Translations under genes and position numbers: made by a program
From: Bryum argenteum
Taxonomy: Eukaryota > Streptophyta > Bryopsida > Bryales > Bryaceae
Direction of reading: 5' to 3'
Assembly: GCA_037043015.1 (NCBI GenBank)
Contig: CM073323.1
Location: 806,001 to 870,000 of the forward strand
Length of the DNA: 64,000 nucleotides
Shown here: positions 9,396 through 22,370 of the stretch, one piece after another
Layout of the letters: each line of letters opens with the position of its first letter
Numbering within the stretch: position 1 is the first letter of the stretch
The notes under the pieces: model-generated
What the model was told of the DNA's origin: nothing
Database searches by the model: none
The model's input: only the letters and a program-made list of their open reading frames with translations

Positions 9396-10924
9396 CCGAA
9401 TACCTTACTAATAGGTCTTATAATGGTAAAAATTATATAGATTCAATCCTAATTTAGTTTGAAGCAAGTATTTGAGGAGCCTCAATTCAAGTTTACTCTT
9501 AAAATTAATTTTGTCGACACCAGAAACACTTCAAACCTATTTGCAACTATGAAAGAACACCTTTTTTTTCAACTTTAAATATTATGATCTCACATACATA
9601 TATAAGTTAAGTACTAGATCCTATAGTTACATACTTGAAAATTATTCAAAATTTGGAATTTCCAGCATGCAATGAGAGAAGGCTTTTTGACGGTTTTGAA
9701 ACCAAGGCTGCCTTTCTGCCTGCGCCAGCCTCGGCCTAAGGCCTCATGTCGGCCTAACGGTGAAGCCTAATCATTTTGTGATTCATCTTTGTATCTCCAC
9801 AATCGTCACTCTGCAATGAAACTCGTTGCCATTCCGTGCCACTTAGGTCCCTCCACTGTAGCTCCAACTGCGAATGCAATCTCACTGCGTAAGGACAGTG
9901 CCTACCATTCCCGGACGTAACGGCACGCCTGGCCTGCTACTCACTTGGGGCCCTTCAACCAGCATTCTTCCCAATTTCTCCTCGCAACGTCGCCAAGTTG
10001 CGCGTCCATCTCTTTCTCTGTGCATCATTGACATGTTGAACTTTTTCATCTTGCTCGCGCTGATAGGAATTGGCACACACAAGGCTGCCTTCCTGCCTGC
10101 CTGAGGCGCTAAATTATCTGTCGTGGCATGGACACCGTGAAGGCCACGCTCCCTCGGCATCTTCACCAGCTTCTTGAGAGCAGTCACGTTGATGATTTGG
10201 AGAACACTTGTTCCGGGCTTGCTTCTCACTTCGCCAGCAATGTCACTTGCTCACAGGTGTTGCAATATTTTTCTAGCTTTTATTTCTCCTCTCTCGTTTT
10301 TCACTTCTTTCTACTTTTTCACACCTTGTGCCATCGGCCTTGTATTTGTCCCGTCTGTAATAAAAGAAGTCTTTGCGATTGTTCAGGGTTTAGGGTATCA
10401 TCTGCAGGCTAATTTTATTCGCAGTCGATGTGTAAGTCCTCGTGGGATCCAGCAACTTTCGCGCTCTAGTGATTCCTGAGTGACTGATTGACTGCTTGGT
10501 GTGACCTACCTTCGGTGCTGATGGTGTAGACGATGCATGATAACAATTCATCACTTTCATGTAGTTGCGGATGGCCCAAATTTGACGCCGATGCCTGTGG
10601 CCTGTTTCTGAGAAGCTGAAATTTATCAAAGCACTTTGCATTCACGTCGATGTTGTAGCCCTCGGGATTAGGGTTTACAGTGTTTGTTATAGCGGCACAT
10701 ACTGCTGTAAATTCACTCTTCGCATGCTCAAGTATGAAATGTCGCCGTAATGCTTTTGACAAGACGCTCGGCAGTTAGTTCCTCTAGCATGTCTGAAGGT
10801 TAAGGTAGAAGTTTGGGCATAAGAACTGTGGAAGCGGATCCAGACCTGGTTATTTGTTTCAGGGTTTAGCTAAAGCCTATTTTTCTGTGCGACGCTTTGC
10901 GAACGATGGACGGCGCCATGAGTA
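9396..10924. other. Intergenic, upstream of the SET gene
   Basis: No gene is supported. Bases about 9570-9690 resemble the dispersed AT-rich repeat seen at 55.6 kb (shared phrases around TTATGATCTCACA and AGTTACATACTT). The part after about 10,450 probably holds the promoter and 5' UTR of the next gene. Just before the chosen start, a 9-codon upstream frame opens at ATG 10906 and ends at TGA 10933-10935. Confidence 0.4.
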
Positions 10925-13900
10925 ATGTTGGTTGATTTCCTGCTATTACAGTTACTTGAGCAGCTTGCCCACCCCAACAAGACAACTTGCGCAAAAGACT
11001 TGGAGACTGCTCTGCACTGCAAGGGGGAAGGCAATGAAGCTTTCGGACAGTCCTTGTTTCCCCAGGCTCTTGACTCCTACACGAAGGTACACTCTCAACC
11101 TGGCAAATGCTTTCCGTACCTCATTCCGGTCGACAACCATACTCACTCATACCGTACTCATTTTGCGTGGCATCGTGCGCAGGCTTTACGGTATGTTCCT
11201 CTTGGTGCCGATGCCGACGTGGCCATTTTGGCGACCCTCTTTGTGAATCGAGCCGCTGCGTTACATGTATGTGCGAAAACGCTGTTAGGTTCGTTACTTG
11301 TAAATGTGGGTTCATATTAAACTCTGTCGAAGCAGTGCCGTGTTTAACTCGTCACGATCGCCGTTGTTACATCACATACGAATGTCCGCGAAACCGAATT
11401 GGAAAGGCTTTGAACTCTTTCAATATCTAGATATTTTTCATGATTACCGTAGCGTCCAGTGCCAGTACTATATACTAATCATGTCAGGCACAGGCTGTGG
11501 GGCTGCTAGACGCAGCAGCGAGAGATTGCACACGAGGTATCAATCTTCAGCCACAATACTCCAAGGTAGGGCCCATGCGGGTCACTGCCGCTGTAGCCAT
11601 TACATTATAGCTTCTATTGTGTTTTCTTGGAATGAATGAGTACTCTTGAAACATCTATTACTTCTTCAGAAGTTGCACAATTTACTCGATTGATTCATTG
11701 CAACTCAGTATCAACGTGGTGATGTTTCAACTATCTGCGATGTAGGCTTGGTACAGACGAGGTCGGGTCTTTATTGATCTTCACAGTTATGCGAGGGCGA
11801 CAGCGGATCTGGAACAGGCCCTGTCTCTTGAAAAATCACCTCATCGGAAGAACCAAGTCTCCCATGAATTGGGCAAAGTGAAAGGTCTGATGAGTGTTGT
11901 TGAACCTGCGAAGAAGTTCGATGAATCAGGTATGCAGTGGAAGCAATATACATCTGAAAAAGAGATGTACATGGATGTGAATTTGTATGGTGCTAGTCAC
12001 GCTGAGAGAACACGATGAATGTCTCGTAGAATTTTATTAAGCGCTCCTTCCTTCCGCGCCTTCACTTTCTAATGTGCTCGAACGTGACATTGATTAGTTC
12101 AGGACTGCAGAATATGGAAAGCAGGAGAGTGCTCTTCTGTTGATGGAGTTTGTCCATATTGGACGGTCGAAAAACAATGGGGATTGCAAGCAACTAATGA
12201 ACTTGACGCCGGCTTATTGATCCTGGAAGAAGAGGCAGCTGCGGCGGTGAGTGGCGTAATTACTCCTTCACGACTTTTAGAACTGATTCCTTTCTTATTT
12301 ATTTGCTCCAATCAGCTACTGGTTGCAGTGTGCTTATGTCTGGAATAGGCCCAAAATTTCATCTACAATTGGTTAGCTCATGCTTTGTTGTTGGTGGATT
12401 CAGGTTATATTGAAGGGTCACCGAAACACGCATTGTCATTATTGCTTTGAGTTGCTACCTCCTGACCCTCTGCCGTGCAAGGCTTGTGCCATCACATTGT
12501 ACTGTCATGAGGGTTGCCGAAGTGCTGCCTGTGATGAGGGTATCCCGGATCTTGACGGCCAAAGATCACCAGGGGAGCACGCGCCTGAGTGTGGGGGTGC
12601 GAGTTGGTCTGCCGTTCTTCCCACCGATGCAGTTCTTGCTGCTCGCTTGTATGTCCGATGTCATGACAATACATTTCTGCGGAAAGAGGTAATATTCTCG
12701 TTGAGCATCTTTTGAAGTATAGTTGGAGTGAACTTTGTTGTTAGTATCTAGTATGACCAAATTATGAGCAAGTGTCTGAGAACTTTGCGGTACAGATACT
12801 TCGAATGTCATCACTAGGCTCGTGACTTGGTTTCGTTATTGCAGCTCTATAAGCTTTGCCATCACTACAATGAAATGAGCAATGCGTCCAAGGTGGACGT
12901 GCATATTATGGCAACGGTGATGGCACATTGTCTCTCCTATGGTGCTGTAAGGAGCTTTCAAGAAACGATGGGAGATTTGGCTGCAAAGGTATGTCTATTG
13001 GCATTTAAGTATTAGATTATGTTTTCAGCATGTAGTTGTTTATGTGAGCATGAGGACAAATCAGCAAAACATAGCTGATAAATGTGTCGCCAATCGTGTA
13101 ACCTCTTAATGTGGTTCTACAGCTGGTACACCTTATTGCTGTTGTACGTGCAAATGCGATGGGAATATTTGCTGTACAACATGGTCATAAAACTGCTTCA
13201 AGGATCCAGAGCCTGAAGTATAACATCGACAAATCGTTACTCACTTTGGTGGAGCAGGTGTAGCGTACTTTTTAAATATGTATGTACTTTTCAAATACTT
13301 CTCTGCATGTATGTCCACAAGGTGAATGGTGAATGGTCAAGCAATCTTGAAATTTCCTATAATAGGTAGAGCATTAGTAACAGAATTTGGTGGTCATCAT
13401 TTCAGGTGAATGTTGCCCAAGGTATATACCTGCTGGGCAGTAAGTTGAATCATTCATGCATTACCAATGTACATGCATCATTCAAAAATCGACGTGTCAG
13501 AGTTCGCACTATATTACCTGTACAAGCTGGTTCTCCGCTGGAGCTGTGTTACGGGGCTCAAGTGAGCCTTCCTTTCGAGAGTGTGCTGTGAATTTTACTT
13601 CGTTTCACTAATGCATTGATAAGGGCGGTTTCAATATTTTATTCTTCACGGCTCTTCATGAGATATATCACTTTTTTCTCTGCAGGTTGGAGAGATGAGG
13701 CGTGATGAAAGAATTGCATGGCTTCAAGAGCGTTACTTCTTCACATGTGCTTGTCCTTCGTGCACAACGATTGCAGAACCTGATCTTCTGTTGGACGCTT
13801 TTCGGTGCTCCAAAATGGGCTGTGATGGAGTGGTGCCAGGGCTCGCTTTCTTAGAGCAACCTGACGAACGTGTTGCCAGAAATTATACTAAGGTAGGCAG

Positions 13901-15278
13901 CACTTAAATGGCCCTTATTCTTGAAATCCCTCCCCGTCATATGGGTACCTTTGGCAAGCTTTGATGCACATTGATGTACAAGTTCGGTACATTTTATGAG
14001 GGGGGCCATTTTAGAATTGCCCTCTTTTCAACTTCAAAAGTCATAATCCATCCTACGTCGGAAATTATGAAACAAATACAACTCCTTAAATATTCATTTG
14101 CCTTTCTGCGAAGTTGACAAAATATCTTCCATAGCTCAAAAAGATTAAGCAGTTTTCAAATTCATTGGTCGCACGGTACGAGTAGAGGTCTAGCCCAGAT
14201 TTTATTAAGAGCATAAAGCTGGATGTTGGTCTAGGTAAGGTCCTTACCTCATAACTTCATTCGTGCAGGGAGAGACGGCAACACCAGGCTGCTGTATTTT
14301 ATGTGGGACGGCAGTCGATATGAAGTATTACAGAGAAGCGGCAAAGAGTGCGAAGATGGAGCTTGGAAGGTTTTGACCAAGTCCTTTCAGTAGATTGAAT
14401 TCAGTGGTTCAAATGAGGAAGAATCTAAGACTTACAAGTATCTGATCATATCAACACATGTTACTAAGAGCTTGCATGAAGGATGTGCTTCCGATGAGTC
14501 TTTTACTTATCGTTCATAACCTGTGTGTGCACTCCGGAACTTGCTATATGCTTGGTCTCTACGACGATGATTCCCAGATTGCCATGACGAGGGTAGAAAT
14601 TTGATGAATTTGACGCATATCATGTTTGTGTGGAGGCATTGCAGACTTCAATCTAAGCTACCACTGCCGAGGAGTAACGAAGAGGATCTATTGAAAGGAG
14701 CCATAAACCTTTTGAAGCAATGCCAGATCTTTCATCCTTCGTCAAAACAACTTGCGAAGGTATGCGACAGTAAGATTGCTCGTTGGCCGACTGACTTGAA
14801 GTGGAACTGAAGTGTCAGGTGCCGACTATTGATGTATTGGAGAACAGTGTCATAGTTAGAAGCAAAGCTTAATGGTGAGTGGGCGTCCGCAGGTGCAAGA
14901 TGTAGTGGCGCAAGCATACTGCTCCATTGGTAGACCACGCGATGCGCTTCCTCCCTGTAGATTGGCAATCCAGGTGCCTTTTCTCGCTGCCTCTTATAGC
15001 ACGGACTTGTTTAGCTTTGTATGGTTGTATGGTTTTAAGTTTTCAGCTCCATTTCATCTCGCTTCTGTACACAGATTTTGGAGAAAATCTACGGCAAGGA
15101 TCACATTGCTGTGGCGAATGAGCGGCTGAAGTTGGCATCAATTGCTCTCGCCGCTGACGCTGGCGACGAAGTGCAGAGCAATCTGACATCAGTTGACCGA
15201 GTGATGAGACTCCACTACGGCGCAGATTATCGGTCCCTACTACACTTAGAAGCATTTTATCAACTTGAAGGCATTTGA
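10925..15278 (+). CDS. SMYD4-like TPR-MYND-SET protein (putative lysine methyltransferase)
   Basis: Fourteen exons join in phase: 10925-11086, 11183-11266, 11494-11565, 11746-11929, 12098-12246, 12404-12688, 12845-12988, 13123-13257, 13406-13561, 13686-13892, 14269-14369, 14645-14759, 14893-14973, 15075-15278, giving about 692 residues. The N-terminal 170 residues are TPR repeats (CKGEGNEAFGQSLFPQALDSY). The first SET segment (GLQATNELDAGLLILEEE) is split by a MYND zinc finger (HCHYCFELL to ECGG), as in SMYD proteins. The SET core has NHSC and CYGAQ, then post-SET cysteines (FTCACPSC) and a C-terminal helical repeat. The family methylates lysines on histones or other proteins with S-adenosylmethionine; the substrate here is unknown. 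The start is the first in-frame ATG; a separate upstream first exon is possible. Exon 3 has two possible acceptors 6 bp apart (11488 or 11494). Confidence 0.88.
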
Positions 15279-15939
15279 TGCGACGAGTGCAGACCAGACG
15301 CTGGAAGCTAAGGATGCTGATGTTTTTCGAGTTTTAGAAAGTCAATACATGGGACCTGAATCCACCTTATAGTGCAAGTGCTTATGTTCGGTTGATGTGT
15401 TTTATTACTCGCCTAGTAGCTCTTGATGTTGAGCAGAAGTATAACGACAAACCCCTATTAGCCCAAACAGACGTTTTTGGTCCTTTTTGAATTTCAAAGC
15501 GTTGATACACCCAAATTATAAGCTTTCTTGAAAAATGTATGTGGGAAAATTTACGGGAAGTTGGCACACCCATCAAAGACGAATAGACGAATAGGACGGC
15601 TATCAAACCAAATTGGTCCAAACCAAAGCTTTGAGGTGGTCTCAGATCCCTCGGCCCTTTGAGCATGGATGATCTGGAAGCCAAAGGTGTTGGGACAGAA
15701 GGAATAAACATTGCGAATAGTTTTCAAGAAATCCATGACCACATAATGGACAATCTACGGTAACATGAAGGATGAATCGGCTCGGCCAAGAGTTTGCAGT
15801 GACTGCGTGGCTTCCATACAGGCCAGATGTAGGCACCCTCCTTCTGATCCTCCTAGGAATCCATGGATCACTCCATTCAACCCCTAAAGATCCTTGATGC
15901 GAAATTGCCTAAATTGTCAAGAATAACCTTCTTCTACTT
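15279..15939. other. Intergenic, 3' flank of the SET gene
   Basis: No gene is supported. The first part should contain the 3' UTR of the SET gene. Overlapping short frames on the minus strand around 15382-15836 have no recognisable domain. Confidence 0.4.
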
Positions 15940-18830
15940 TAGGATCAATGAAACTTAATCCAAGCATTATTTGTAAACTCTAACTGTAGGACCTCAAAAT
16001 CAAGTTGACCTTCTACCCATGATGAAAAATTTGAACAGTTGACTTTTCTCTATTTGTGAGATTATTATGGTCAAAGTTGATTGATTTTTTATCCTCCGAG
16101 AACTCTTAAAACCTATTGTAGGTTTTAACTATTTTTAGGGGTTAAAAAGAGCATAATCTGTTGCTTCTATCGCCACTTGTCTTGAGCTGGTTTTTGAAAT
16201 TGAGTTCTCAGGAACATAAGCGACTCAATGAATGATTTTTTCTTTATTTTTTAAGTTACTATAGAATCGGATCGTCAAAAACGTGATTAAGAAGGAAAAC
16301 AAAAAATGTTGCAATGCCTAATAGTAAGCAAGAGGTATACCCGTAAGCACTAATTTCGAGTCTTCCAATGACTAGGGCGAGTGAAAACATACTATTCTAA
16401 CATATAGATCACACATCCTACACACTGACGAGTGATACATGTAGTAGGTTGGACCTGACAGGGTGGTCAGATCCAGATGGACCACTTGTTAGGTGACGTG
16501 TTCACTGGGACCTACCAATTCTGACCGGCTTGTCCAAGTAGGTCAAACATCCGCCTATATATTGATAACTTATCTCTATCGTATATCGCCTATCAGGTTC
16601 ATTCCAACCGGGTATGGACTAGCCTGAACTAGCTAAGGGAATATACTACGGAAAATTTGGTTAATAGTAGTTCCATATGGTATAAATGTATTTGCAAGAG
16701 GAAAACTTTACTTTCATGATAAGTAGAGAAAATTATGTAGTAATGTATTCTCCTATTTAAATTGAAACAGGTACTTCATTGCTTAAGTTAAGTATGTTTC
16801 TACTAAGCTTTAGTAGTTGTGCCTCTTTGGTTTTGGAGGTATTAACGCTTGTTTCTTGGTGATTAAGTGGCTAATAGCACATATTTTCCTCTCTTTTTGC
16901 AATAACAGATGTTTTGTGTCATACAAGGGTGTTCACTAGTGAAGTCCGAGTAATTGCACACAAGTGCAAAGAGAAACATAAGGAACCAATCCATGGGAGT
17001 TGATCAATATGCAATTAGATTATGTGTTATTCTTGTTCTAGACACAACTTTTGTATCCCTTGCGCAAGACTTTGTGTGCGTGGATTTTTTAGAGCAACAA
17101 GGAGTTTGGTTGACAAAAACAATGATATGGAATTAGAGTCGCCTCGTTTAAGTCATGTCTTTCAACCTTGAAGGTATCAATTTTGTTGTGTTTAGAGTTT
17201 TACTTTAATTCAAAGTGCTTTTGTTTTTAGTGGCTATTTATAATTAAGAGGATGATTCCAAGTACAGTACTTGTAACATGTATACCAACATAGAACCACT
17301 TGTGGACACCTCATATTCATTTATTGATCCCTCTTATGGCATTGGTTTGTATGGGTACAAGTGAGAGTAGTTTTCTTTTATGTTTTTATCACATTTTTAT
17401 AAAGTTGAAGCATTGTGAAGAGAATCATGAAATTCTTTGATATTTTTGGGTCTCTTAAATTAAGCATTGGGTTCCTTGAGATTGGGTGCTACGTTGCACT
17501 CAATCTCTTTTACATTCTTATGTACAATATCAGAACTTTAGTTCTTCCTACTTGTTTTAGTTCTACTTAATCAAGTTTGAAGCTTTTCTAAACCCTAAAG
17601 CTAAGCAGCCTCAAAAGAGCCAAAATACTTAAAATACCCGTTTTTGATGCAAGATGTAAATTTTTGAATTTTCACAAAGGATGTAACCGTAAGATCTAGT
17701 ACCTAACTTGTACATGTACATTTATACCAAATCTTAGATACAAAAACAAAGACCCATTTTCAACAATTAAAAAGGCATGTAAAAACTATTGGGTTAAAAT
17801 CCCAACGGTGAGATGATGTTTTAAAACCTAATCTACATTTACAAAAGAGAAATTTGAAAAAAAGTAGAATCTCAATTTTTGGTGGATTGTTTAAGATTCT
17901 ATTTTTTAATCAATTCTGGTCAGATTTTGAGAGTAAATGAGCATAAACTGAGGAATTCATGACTGAGCAAAAATAGGAAGTGAGAGGCTTTACCAAAGTC
18001 AAATTGACTGAAGTTGGACTTCAGTCACCATTAGTGGTTAAAAACACTATTTTATTTCTTTGCAGAAATTGCTCATGAGAGATTAATATTACTCTTCAAT
18101 CTATTGATGGTTCTCAAGTGAATACGTTTAACTCTAAAACGTCTCCAATATCGTTTTTCTACATTTTGGATGACGATCTAAAACTTTGAAGCCACCAAAA
18201 CACTTTGAGATAGGTACCAAATCAAGTCTAGTTTCTTAGGTGAAAATTGCAGATCCATACAATGAAGTGTAAATCAGTGGCATGCATTCTCGTAAAGGAA
18301 GCTTTTGGTTTTGGGTTTTCAAACAATGGGCATGTTTTACCATTCAAGATAATTATGTGAAATCATAAATATTTTTTGCATGAGTATGATCTTGAGACGA
18401 ATACTAACAACTTTGTAGTTGGGAGAATCTTGATCCAAATACTTTTGGTATGAGATCTGCAACAATGATTCTACAATGAAAAAAGTGAAAAAAAAAAGAT
18501 GGTAATGGAGAAGCTATATCGTCTTCAGCCACCATTGGATTTCAACTTTATTTTTGGGATGGGTTCCAATTTGTTTAGTGTTAGAAATCCAAACCCTATC
18601 AAGCCAAGAATTTGGGTGCAAGAAGTGTAGATTTCGTTATTACTTGGTTAATATGGATTCCAACCGACAAAAATGACCAAACAAAATGTCAACTTCGAGT
18701 CTCAGACTGTCTCAGATTTCACTATTTACTATATTCCTGAATCATGTAAACCTTTACACTCCGTGATTTTCTGAACTGTCGTAAATTTCACTATTACTAT
18801 ATTCCTAGATCATTTAGACCTTTACACTCC
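15940..18830 (+). repeat. Dispersed AT-rich repeat, copy 1
   Basis: A long non-coding AT-rich stretch. Bases about 18220-18580 match 55965-56345 closely on the same strand and 24780-25110 on the opposite strand. Shared landmarks are AATCAAGTCTAGTTT, GGCATGCATT, TTTTGGGTTTTCAAACA and AATTATGTGAAATCA, in the same order. I see no protein frame, terminal repeat or target duplication. The borders are approximate, and the part before about 17600 is assigned only by composition and short phrases. Confidence 0.5.
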
Positions 18831-19414
18831 GTGATGAGCAATGCTTCAAAACTTTACAAAGGTCCTATTGCTGTTATTGATTGGTGAAGAAGGGTTTCAC
18901 AATGTAACATTATAACGATTCAGGCATAAAAGGAAACCAAAGCTATGAACTCACCAGTGATTAAAAGTGGAGTAGGTTAGAAATGTCCAATACAATTCCA
19001 ATTACATAAATCTCACTCAAATCAAGTGAGGGAACTCTTGACAATCTACATCATAATCTCCATTTTGAGACGACATCTAATTGACCATAGGCAGTTCCTA
19101 ATATGACCAATTAAAAAATGCTTACGATAGGCAAGTGATTAATAGAATCTTCCAGCACTCTTGCAAATTCCGATTACTTATTGTCCCAAGTATTTAACTC
19201 TAATCAGACGGCAGCTGCAATTATCTTTCGGCTGCTCTTGGGTCAGAACCCTAGAGAATGGGAAACAGTACCACATACTCCGTGCTATTTACAGACCAGC
19301 TGAAATGGAAGAAAAGAAAATGTACAAAAACCTTAAATATCTGAATGTGATACAGACATCGGAGACCTTCCGCTCCACCAACACTGTACATTGATGCGCA
19401 TCATCGGGAAGTCC

Positions 19415-21846
19415 TTACTCGCCGTTCGCTTCCAGTTTCCCAAATAAGTCATGGAGTGCGTTGTACAAGGGTCCAGCTGCCCTTGGCCGTGGAACTGAAC
19501 CCAGCAAAATATCTGATGATGAAAGATAAGCATCTCCATAAAAGTTTGCATTGGTAGCAGTCCGAGTTGCGACCAAATTATACTCTAACGATATCCCAAC
19601 GAAGGCACCTGTCGAGAAACCACAGAACAATTCGATTAGCGGTATGGACAGTCTAGTAGCTCAGATGCCAACTTCCCAGCTTGATGATTGCCTTGAGAAT
19701 TTCAACCTGAAATACAACATGGAAAAACCCAAGCAACTTCCTTCTCACCTTTGCTACAGCTGTATGTGTAACAAGTGGCTGCTCCTCGATCTCCAGCACG
19801 GAAATCTGCCTCGGCAGCCCTACCGACAGGACCAGCAGCTGCACTCACACCAGCTCCCATAGAGAAATGCACACGACTGCAGAAAGCTTTCACATCTTTA
19901 ACTGTTCGGAGCACTATGATAAAATCTGTGAGTTCCCCTCCAGCCTATTCAAAACGATCAAGGAGTTATGTTAACACGGCAGCCAAAACTTGAGAAAGGA
20001 AACAATCAGAAAATTCTACGCAGTAAGATGATTTTCAATGACATTTTCCAAGGCGAAGTACGACTTTAATTTGCAGCCACAGCTTCTTAAGAGGGGTAGA
20101 AAGGAGAGTATTTCAAATCACCTGAGGTCCCCATCCCAGTCCACATGACGCAATTGCTGAAGGTGCAGACCAGGAGCCATCAGCCTTTCGAGCGACTATC
20201 AGTCCAGTGCCGATCTTATAAGTGACCATCATTCCAGCTTTCACGACGGTAAGAATTGCTAGACCCCTCGCTCCCTTTAACACCGCATCTGGGATTGATC
20301 GCTCTGGTTTCAATTTCCCAATCTGTGAAGGCGACAGATCAGCTGTGTCAATCGTGGCACCAAGACAACACAACAAGCACGGCTCACGGTATTATCCACA
20401 ATCAATGTTGTAGCCAATACCTTGTAGTAAGCCCGAACGGTGTTTGTTGCCTTGTAAATCTCCTGCTCCATAGATAAACCGACAGGGCTATTGAGCCAAC
20501 CTCTCATGCAAGTTGCGTCAGTCACGTCATGTGTCGCCGCCTGCAGACACAGCGGGAATAAATTGTGCGAAGATACAGCGGGAGCAGTAGTAAGGAACGT
20601 CAAGAGTATCATCGACACAATCGAGATAGACGCCTAAAATCCACTTGCTCTGTTCACGCAGAAAGAAAAGACAAAGGCCAAACCTGGGCAGCGTTGCTGA
20701 CTCGATCAGCTAGGGTTCGCTGAATAGGTTCCAGCCTTTCGAAGCATGTGTCGCAGGTGCGTTGAGGATCTCGCTCCCGGTACTTGATCGGCAACAAGGA
20801 CCTTCCCGAAGAGCACCTCCTGCAAAATAAACCCCCGCAGAACCGGCAGTGATGCCTGCCAACAGTCACGGGTCGGAAGTTTGCACCGCACTGCATGCAT
20901 CCATACGAAGCGCTGTCGGCCATCCACTGCGGAGGCTCCGCTTCCAGGAGAGCTCTCAACGATCGGACGTCTTCGCCACTTGACCCATGCAGGAGGGGTG
21001 GGGCGCTCGGAACATGACCGGGGTTCCTCCACGAATTTCCAGAACCTGATCTTTCAAGCCCAATGGTTCTACCAGAATGAATTTGACGTTCGTACGACCA
21101 ATCAGGGTTGTGATTATCATCTTCGCCACGCACCCAACCACCAATTCCCGCAACCATAGACAACGCCCCTCTCAAAACGCTCCACACGTTGACATTGGGA
21201 GCAGTATTGTGGTCAGCCCATCTTTCCTCGTACTCGCTACTGCAATAACCCTGTTCGAGATTACGGGTGCTACTGGCGGTGGCATGCGCTCGTTCTTTGG
21301 CAGAAGCGACTGGAATCCATGACCCTGTTGCCTCTGGCCACGGCGGGTCCCCCTGAGGAATACCATCCCAAGCGTGGCTATCGTGCGGGGGATTGTAGGA
21401 GAGCGCCAGGCGCTCTGCTTCAGGCGCCTTGTAGTTCACGGGTGGTGCCATCGCCGCCGCAGCAGCTGCTGCTTGCATACGCTCGATGGCATCTCTCAGG
21501 TCTAAATTTAGGCACAAATTGACATCGGCTTCAAAGGGCGTTCGGCAGAGCGGGCAGAGGGGCATGGTGGAGTGCACCTGAACCTGCAGCAGCACCAGAG
21601 TACGGTGATGATGGAGCGAGCGAGCGAGAAGAGTACAAGTACCGAAGTAAATAAGGGGGCTAGAGAAGAAAACCCTAGAAGAGGAAGGAGGGAAATTGGG
21701 ACCTGTTGAAGGCAGGAGAGACATCCGTTGTGGCCGCAGGGAAGCGAAGCGGGACCGCCATAGGTACCAAGGACCTCCATACACATCGAACAAGTAGGAA
21801 CTTCATCTTGGAGAGGTTGAGGAGAGCGTTGATACGAAAGGAGCAT
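19415..21846 (-). CDS. RING-FYVE-SYLF protein (CFS1-like endosomal protein)
   Basis: Six minus-strand exons join in phase: 21703-21846, 20684-21577, 20421-20540, 20122-20322, 19749-19944, 19415-19608, giving about 582 residues. Residues 15-65 form a C3HC4 RING finger (CSMC, then CGHNGC and CPLC) split by intron 1. Residues 270-335 are a FYVE domain with the PI3P-binding signature WMAD, GRHHCRFCGG and RTCDTC. Residues 350 to the end are a SYLF (Ysc84/DUF500) domain, a lipid- and actin-linked module (LKGARGLAILTV, GLGWGPQ, AGDRGAATCYTY). Arabidopsis CFS1 is a FYVE-SYLF protein of endosomes and autophagy, so an endosomal PI3P-bound role is likely. Whether the family usually has the N-terminal RING is not something I can confirm; here it would suggest E3 ligase activity. 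Exon 2 has an alternative acceptor 6 bp upstream. Confidence 0.9.
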
Positions 21847-22370
21847 GTCGGTGGGGAGGCAAAGAAGCAAGGGACGGAGAGGTCGGGGAGGTGCAGAGAA
21901 AAGGAAGGGAGAGAGGGGATTGCAGGAATTGCACAAGAATCATGTCATTGCGACAAGAGAGCGGGGAAGCATGACAACTCGGAAAACAATCGCCCGCCCG
22001 CACGATCGAATAACTTGCGAAGGAAAAGGTATGGCGCACGAGACACACCAGCTTTGCAGGCTTTTCTTGCAAGCCTCGATTCAATCCAACCTCCTAACAC
22101 CCTCCCAAGTCCCAACCGGATCCTCCCCAACTGATACATACCCTGCATCGCCCTCTCCGGTTCTTAGCCGGCCCAATCTAAGCCCTGGTCCGGTGTCGGC
22201 GTCGTTCCTGTTTCATACACCGGTCCATACACTGGTCCATGCACATTTCCATACACCGGTTCATACCCCGGTCCTATGTCTTTGTTCAAGTTGTAGCTTG
22301 TTGGCTCGAACTCATTGAGAGCATGCCAACGGACTAGCAATAGGACAGGCTCATATAGCTAAGAAACATT
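21847..22370 (-). promoter_or_regulatory. Probable promoter and 5' UTR of the RING-FYVE-SYLF gene, with CCGGTC repeats
   Basis: GC-richer upstream flank. On the plus strand the motif CATACACCGGTC or close variants occurs about five times between 22190 and 22290. An upstream in-frame ATG (21936) would add 30 residues to the protein, but the added stretch is low in family likeness, so the ATG at 21846 was preferred. Confidence 0.35.

Noticed and set aside
9882..10229. 115-codon minus-strand frame
   Set aside because: No recognised motif, no splice partners, and a similar-sized frame on the other strand.
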